Below, piece after piece: positions 60,302 through 64,000 of a stretch of DNA of 64,000 nt. Numbering within the stretch: position 1 is the stretch's first letter; each line of letters opens with the position of its first letter. The translations under genes and the position numbers were made by a program. Origin of the DNA: Tistrella mobilis KA081020-065 (lineage in GTDB: Bacteria > Pseudomonadota > Alphaproteobacteria > Tistrellales > Tistrellaceae); NCBI RefSeq assembly GCF_000264455.2, contig NC_017966.1, positions 496,001 through 560,000 of the forward strand, given 5' to 3'. Below the pieces are notes generated by a model. The model searched no databases, had not been told where the DNA came from, and saw nothing but the letters and a program-made list of their open reading frames with translations.

Positions 60302-62818
60302 ATGGCTGACACCCCCTACGCGACGTTGACTCCCCCCAGTGGCTGGAGTGTCTATAGCAACCAGGGCGCAGAAAGCGGCCTGAAAACGACCGTATCGCTC
60401 AGCTCTGGAGAGATTGTCGGCGGAGATCCGGCCTTCCTCGACAGCATCGCCGATGCATTTTATGAGGTCGCCCTCACTGCGGTCGAAGCATACATCACCC
60501 CCTCAAACATCGAGGATCCTCTGCAGAATTGGGGGGATTTTCTCACTTCTTTGAAGTCCAACACCGTTATCCGTGATGCATTGGACAGCATTGCCAATGT
60601 CACCGCAGTTCAGGCTGTCCAGGCGGTCGCCGGTAATACCGTGCAGACCTCGGGTTCCGCGCTTGGTGAGTTGCAGGACGAAACCCTGCAAGATGCAACC
60701 GATGCAATCTTCTCCGAACTGAACAGCGGGAATGTCGAGCCGGGCTCTCTTCTCGGTTGGTATCAGTATACGATCCACACCATCACTCAGCTTCTGACCT
60801 CGACCACTCTTCAATTCCAGAAGTCGGTCGTGGGCAACGCCGTCGAAATCTATCTGGGTCTCGACGGACAGATGGTGGCGGCATCGAATTCTTCGTCCAT
60901 CACTTACAGCGGCAACAATTCCGTGGTCGTCCAGGGCGGCGCTGCAGACGATCTGCTGACCAGCGGCAGCCGCGACGATGTGCTGGTGGGCTGGGCCGGC
61001 AATGACATCATGATCGCCAGTGAGGGCAAGGACACCTATATTGGCGGCGATGGGACTGACACTGTCGATTACAGCGGTTTTCATGGTTTTGCGACCCCGC
61101 TGAAGGCAAGCCTGGCGACCGGCAAGGGCACCTCCGGCCCCGCCACGGGGCATAGCTATGTCGGCGTCGAAGTGCTGATTGGTACCGCTGGGGGGGATGA
61201 CCTCACTGCCAACGGCGCAGGCACCACACTCTATGGCGGCGGGGGTAATGATGTTCTCAGAGACACGTCGACCACTGGCAGTGCCACCCTCAATGGCGGG
61301 GACGGCAACGATACCGCCAGCTATTTCGGGAGAACGCAGGGCATAACTGCCTCGCTGTCAGCGCCGGGGGACACGACGGGTTACCTGATCTCCATCGAGA
61401 ACCTGTATGGCACTGACTATAATGACGTTCTCGTTGGAAACTCTGAAAACAACATTCTGACTGGTTTGGAAGGCAACGACACACTGGTCGGCCGTGGTGG
61501 TGCCGACACGCTGGATGGCAGGGGCGGCTCAGACACGGCTTCCTATCAGAGTGCTTCATCCAGCGTGACTGCTGATTTGAGGGCGGGCAACGGGACGCAG
61601 GGCGATGCTGCCGGCGACACGTTGATCAGCATTGAGAACCTCACGGGCAGCGCGTATGGCGACAAGCTTTACGGTGACTCTGCGGCCAACGTTCTGCGGG
61701 GCGGCAATGGAGACGATGCCCTGCGGGGACGCGGCGGTGCCGATACGCTTGACGGTGGTAACGGCTTCGACTTCGCGTCCTATTCCGATGCGACAGCTTC
61801 GGTGACGGTCGACCTTGCTTCAGGCAAAGGTCTTGCCGGCGAAGCTCTGGGCGATACGCTTGTTTCGATCGAAGGACTTGCCGGCAGCGGCTATGACGAC
61901 CTGCTGCAGGGTGACGGCAACGACAACTACTTCTACGGCAACGGTGGAAATGACATTCTGCGCGGTCGGGGCGGTGCCGACACCTTCGACGGTGGGAGTG
62001 GTCTTGATTTCGCCACGTACAGCGACGCATCTGCGAGTGTCGTGGCTGATCTTGCAAGCGGCGGCATCTCGGGTGAAGCCGAAGGTGACGTTTACATCAG
62101 CATCGAGGGCCTGACAGGCACTTCCTATGCGGACACGCTGCATGGCGACGCAGGCAGCAACACGCTTGTGGGTCGTGACGGTGACGACATTCTCAACGGC
62201 CGTCGGGGGGCCGACCAGCTTATCGGCGGCGACGGTTTTGACTTCGCTACCTACAGCGAGGCCTCGGCAGCTGTTGCGGTGGATCTCGCCAGTCAGAGGG
62301 GGACCGCTGGTGAGGCCAAAGACGACATCCTCACTGAGATCGAAGGTCTGATTGGCAGCGCCTATGGAGATACGCTCTCCGGCAACAAGGAGGTGAACCA
62401 CCTCCGCGGTGAGGCCGGTAATGACGTTCTCGACGGACGTGGTGGTGCCGATCTCCTTCAGGGCGGTGCAGGCGCGGATCAACTCACTGGCGGGACCGGT
62501 GCCGATAACTTCCTGTACCTGAACTTGTCGGATAGCGGCAAGACCAGCGGTACTTGGGATACCATCACCGACTTCAGCCAAACAGATGGCGACAAGATTG
62601 ACGTCTCCGCTATAGACGCCTATGTGGGATCGCCCGGCAATCAGACCTTCACCTTTATTGGCAGTGCCGGTTACAGTGGCACACCAGGTGAACTGCGGGC
62701 GAATGTTTCGAACGGCTATACCTATATCGGTGTGGACGTCGACGGAGATCAGGCGTCTGACATGGTCATACGCCTGAATGGGATCCATACCCTTACTGCC
62801 GCAGACTTCATTCTTTGA
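60302..62818 (+). CDS. RTX (hemolysin-type calcium-binding repeat) secreted protein
   Basis: 838 residues. Residues 1-200 are a non-repetitive, unrecognised domain. From about 215 the protein is built of GGxGxDxLx nonapeptides arranged in a higher-order unit of about 79 residues (each with DxASYSxASxSVxxDLASG, then IEGLxGSxYxDxLxGD and GRGGADTxDGG), at least four good and two degenerate copies. The C terminus ends ITDFSQTDGDKIDVSAID...GIHTLTAADFIL, a serralysin-like type I secretion end. No signal peptide. Calcium-driven folding outside the cell is expected. No hlyBD/tolC-type genes lie in the window. Codon use differs from neighbours. Confidence 0.93.
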   Translation: MADTPYATLTPPSGWSVYSNQGAESGLKTTVSLSSGEIVGGDPAFLDSIADAFYEVALTAVEAYITPSNIEDPLQNWGDFLTSLKSNTVIRDALDSIANVTAVQAVQAVAGNTVQTSGSALGELQDETLQDATDAIFSELNSGNVEPGSLLGWYQYTIHTITQLLTSTTLQFQKSVVGNAVEIYLGLDGQMVAASNSSSITYSGNNSVVVQGGAADDLLTSGSRDDVLVGWAGNDIMIASEGKDTYIGGDGTDTVDYSGFHGFATPLKASLATGKGTSGPATGHSYVGVEVLIGTAGGDDLTANGAGTTLYGGGGNDVLRDTSTTGSATLNGGDGNDTASYFGRTQGITASLSAPGDTTGYLISIENLYGTDYNDVLVGNSENNILTGLEGNDTLVGRGGADTLDGRGGSDTASYQSASSSVTADLRAGNGTQGDAAGDTLISIENLTGSAYGDKLYGDSAANVLRGGNGDDALRGRGGADTLDGGNGFDFASYSDATASVTVDLASGKGLAGEALGDTLVSIEGLAGSGYDDLLQGDGNDNYFYGNGGNDILRGRGGADTFDGGSGLDFATYSDASASVVADLASGGISGEAEGDVYISIEGLTGTSYADTLHGDAGSNTLVGRDGDDILNGRRGADQLIGGDGFDFATYSEASAAVAVDLASQRGTAGEAKDDILTEIEGLIGSAYGDTLSGNKEVNHLRGEAGNDVLDGRGGADLLQGGAGADQLTGGTGADNFLYLNLSDSGKTSGTWDTITDFSQTDGDKIDVSAIDAYVGSPGNQTFTFIGSAGYSGTPGELRANVSNGYTYIGVDVDGDQASDMVIRLNGIHTLTAADFIL
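60920..62520 (+). repeat. Internal repeats of the RTX gene (about 237-bp unit)
   Basis: The about 79-residue unit (78-79 residues in three measured copies) is visible in translation from DTASYQSAS, DFASYSDAT, DFATYSDAS and DFATYSEAS. Copies are diverged at DNA level, so they are not a recent expansion. Boundaries are approximate. Confidence 0.75.
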
Positions 62819-63494
62819 CATTGCCCTGCTGAAGAGAAACGGCCCGTGCGCAGGCGACCGCCCAGGCGGCGCCTGCGCACCAGCCGGCGATGACGTCGGT
62901 CGGCCAGTGGACGCCCAGATAGATCCGGCTGATCCCGACCAGAAAGGTGAGCCCGATCGCGACCGCCAGCACATAGCTCTTCAGCCGCCGCCGGTCCTCG
63001 AACCGTGCGAGCAGGGCGCCGAGCGTGAGGTAGGTGGTGGCCGACAGCATGGCATGGGCGGAGGGGAAGCTCGCCGTCTGCACCTCCACCAGATGGGCGA
63101 CCAGATCCGGCCGCGGCCGCTCGAAGACCAGTTTCAGGCCGAAGCTCAACACCGTGCCGCCGATCACCGACAGCGCCACGGTCAGTGCGGCCGCACGGCT
63201 GCGGCGGATCAGCAGATAGCCGACCACGACCAGGGTCATCAGCCCCAGCACCGTGGTGCTGCCAAGCGCGGTCAGGTCGGCGAAGCCGGTTTCCAGCCAG
63301 TGGGGGCCCAGCGGATCGGCCGGGTCGGCGGGGTTGCGCAGGCTTTTGAGCACGGCGCGATCCAGCGCCTCGGTTTCCCCCTCCATCACCTCGTCGGCCA
63401 GCCAGACGAAGAACACGATCGCCGCCGTCACCAGGCCCAGAGGCCACCAGCGGTCGATCAGCTTCCGCCTGCCCTCGGCCGCACCTTCGGACAT
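62808..63494 (-). CDS. PAP2 superfamily phosphatase (membrane)
   Basis: 228 residues, about six membrane segments. The three phosphatase motifs are present: KLVFERPRP, ASFPSAHAM (usual PSGH, here PSAH) and SRIYLGVHWPTDVIAG. It would dephosphorylate a lipid phosphate such as phosphatidate or undecaprenyl diphosphate. The chosen start follows a strong GGGAGGAAAC. Its 3' end overlaps the RTX gene's 3' end by 11 bases (convergent). Confidence 0.93.
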   Translation of the reverse strand: MSEGAAEGRRKLIDRWWPLGLVTAAIVFFVWLADEVMEGETEALDRAVLKSLRNPADPADPLGPHWLETGFADLTALGSTTVLGLMTLVVVGYLLIRRSRAAALTVALSVIGGTVLSFGLKLVFERPRPDLVAHLVEVQTASFPSAHAMLSATTYLTLGALLARFEDRRRLKSYVLAVAIGLTFLVGISRIYLGVHWPTDVIAGWCAGAAWAVACARAVSLQQGNVKE

Positions 63495-63591
63495 GTTTCC
63501 TCCCGCAGTTCCATGATCGGACACGCGAAAACGCTACCGGAAGCGGCAGGCCGCTTCCAGTGAGCGTTCCGGGAGGATGGCGCGGCCGCGA

Positions 63592-64000
63592 TCAGCGGCC
63601 GCTGCGCGTGGTCGGGTCCAGCAACATGCGCACGCTGTCGCCCAGCCCGTTGAAGGCGAGCGCCGTCACCAGGATGGCGAGGCCCGGGGTGACCATCTGT
63701 TCGGGCGCAATCTCCATATAGAGATAGGCTTTGGCGAGCATCGAGCCCCAGCTGGCATCCGGCGCCTGAACGCCCAGCCCCAGGAAGGAGAGCGAGGCTT
63801 CAGCCAGCAGCGCACCGGCCAGAAGCAGGGTCACCTGCACCAGGATCGGCTGGATGGCGTTGGGCAGAATGTGGCGGGCCAGGATGCGCACCGGGCTTGC
63901 CCCGAAACAGCGGGCAGCATCGACGAACAATTCCTCTTTCACCACCAGCGCCCGCGCACGGGCCAGGCGCGCGATCAGCGGCGAGAACACGATGCCGACC
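63592..64000 (-). CDS. ABC transporter permease, DppC/OppC type (partial, continues beyond window)
   Basis: C-terminal about 136 residues. Seen: RLARARALVVKEELFVDAARCFGASPVRILARHILPNAIQPILVQVTLLLAGALLAEASLSFLGLGVQAPDASWGSML, the diagnostic Dpp/Opp permease segment with the EAA-type loop. It ends DSVRMLLDPTTRSGR. The start lies off the right edge. Probably part of a peptide or oligopeptide/nickel-type importer. Confidence 0.94.
   Translation of the reverse strand, partial: VGIVFSPLIARLARARALVVKEELFVDAARCFGASPVRILARHILPNAIQPILVQVTLLLAGALLAEASLSFLGLGVQAPDASWGSMLAKAYLYMEIAPEQMVTPGLAILVTALAFNGLGDSVRMLLDPTTRSGR

Overview
The window is very GC-rich (roughly 70% by eye), with tightly packed genes, frequent 1-4 bp gene overlaps and strong third-position GC bias. 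Gene content fits an alphaproteobacterium, probably a Rhodospirillales-type organism (a Tistrella-like genome is my guess, not shown): membrane nitrate reductase with a fused NarK1-NarK2, Aap-type amino-acid transport, two Liv/Urt-type ABC systems and an RTX secreted protein. No rRNA, tRNA or CRISPR array was seen.

Layout. (1) 1-13.2 kb: a plus-strand catabolic block: crotonase, AMP-dependent acyl-CoA ligase, a convergent GntR regulator, gentisate 1,2-dioxygenase, FAH-family (fumarylpyruvate) hydrolase, a complete Liv-type ABC importer, then nitrilase, flavin-reductase-like protein and an alpha/beta hydrolase. It looks like uptake and ring cleavage of an aromatic nitrile/amide/ester-type substrate through gentisate. 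(2) 13.3-30.5 kb: anaerobic nitrate respiration: a Crp/Fnr regulator without Fe-S cysteines (NarR-like), divergent from narK1K2-narGHJI, with two perfect FNR-type boxes between them; then a PpiC isomerase, a hemerythrin, molybdenum-cofactor genes (moeA, a frameshifted DUF2478 gene, moaA, mog) and nnrS. (3) 30.5-41.8 kb, minus strand: a frameshifted MASE1-GGDEF diguanylate cyclase, aapP, a fused aapQM, aapJ, a DHDPS-family lyase, a GST, two FAD amino-acid oxidoreductases and a LysR regulator. This is probably a D-amino-acid or hydroxyproline-like utilisation locus. (4) 42-49.1 kb: urtABCDE-type transporter followed by formamidase fmdA and fmdB, so short-chain amides are the likely substrate. 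(5) 49.1-52.3 kb: a compositionally distinct three-gene cassette (small HEPN-like protein, MinD/ParA-like ATPase, P-loop NTPase). This is the best candidate for an undescribed or little-described conflict/defence system. (6) 52.4-64 kb: nucleotidyltransferase plus ABC exporter, a Cys-rich MarR regulator with a thioredoxin-like partner, a membrane patatin, LysR/VOC pair, an RTX repeat protein, a PAP2 phosphatase and the start of a Dpp/Opp permease.

Non-coding structure worth attention: a REP-like element with one copy near 5.8 kb and three tandem copies near 47.2 kb, whose hairpin stem varies with compensating base changes; two independent 17-bp triplications that include stop codons; a perfect 12-bp hairpin just before the diguanylate cyclase; a probable leaderless promoter with an internal palindrome before the MarR gene.
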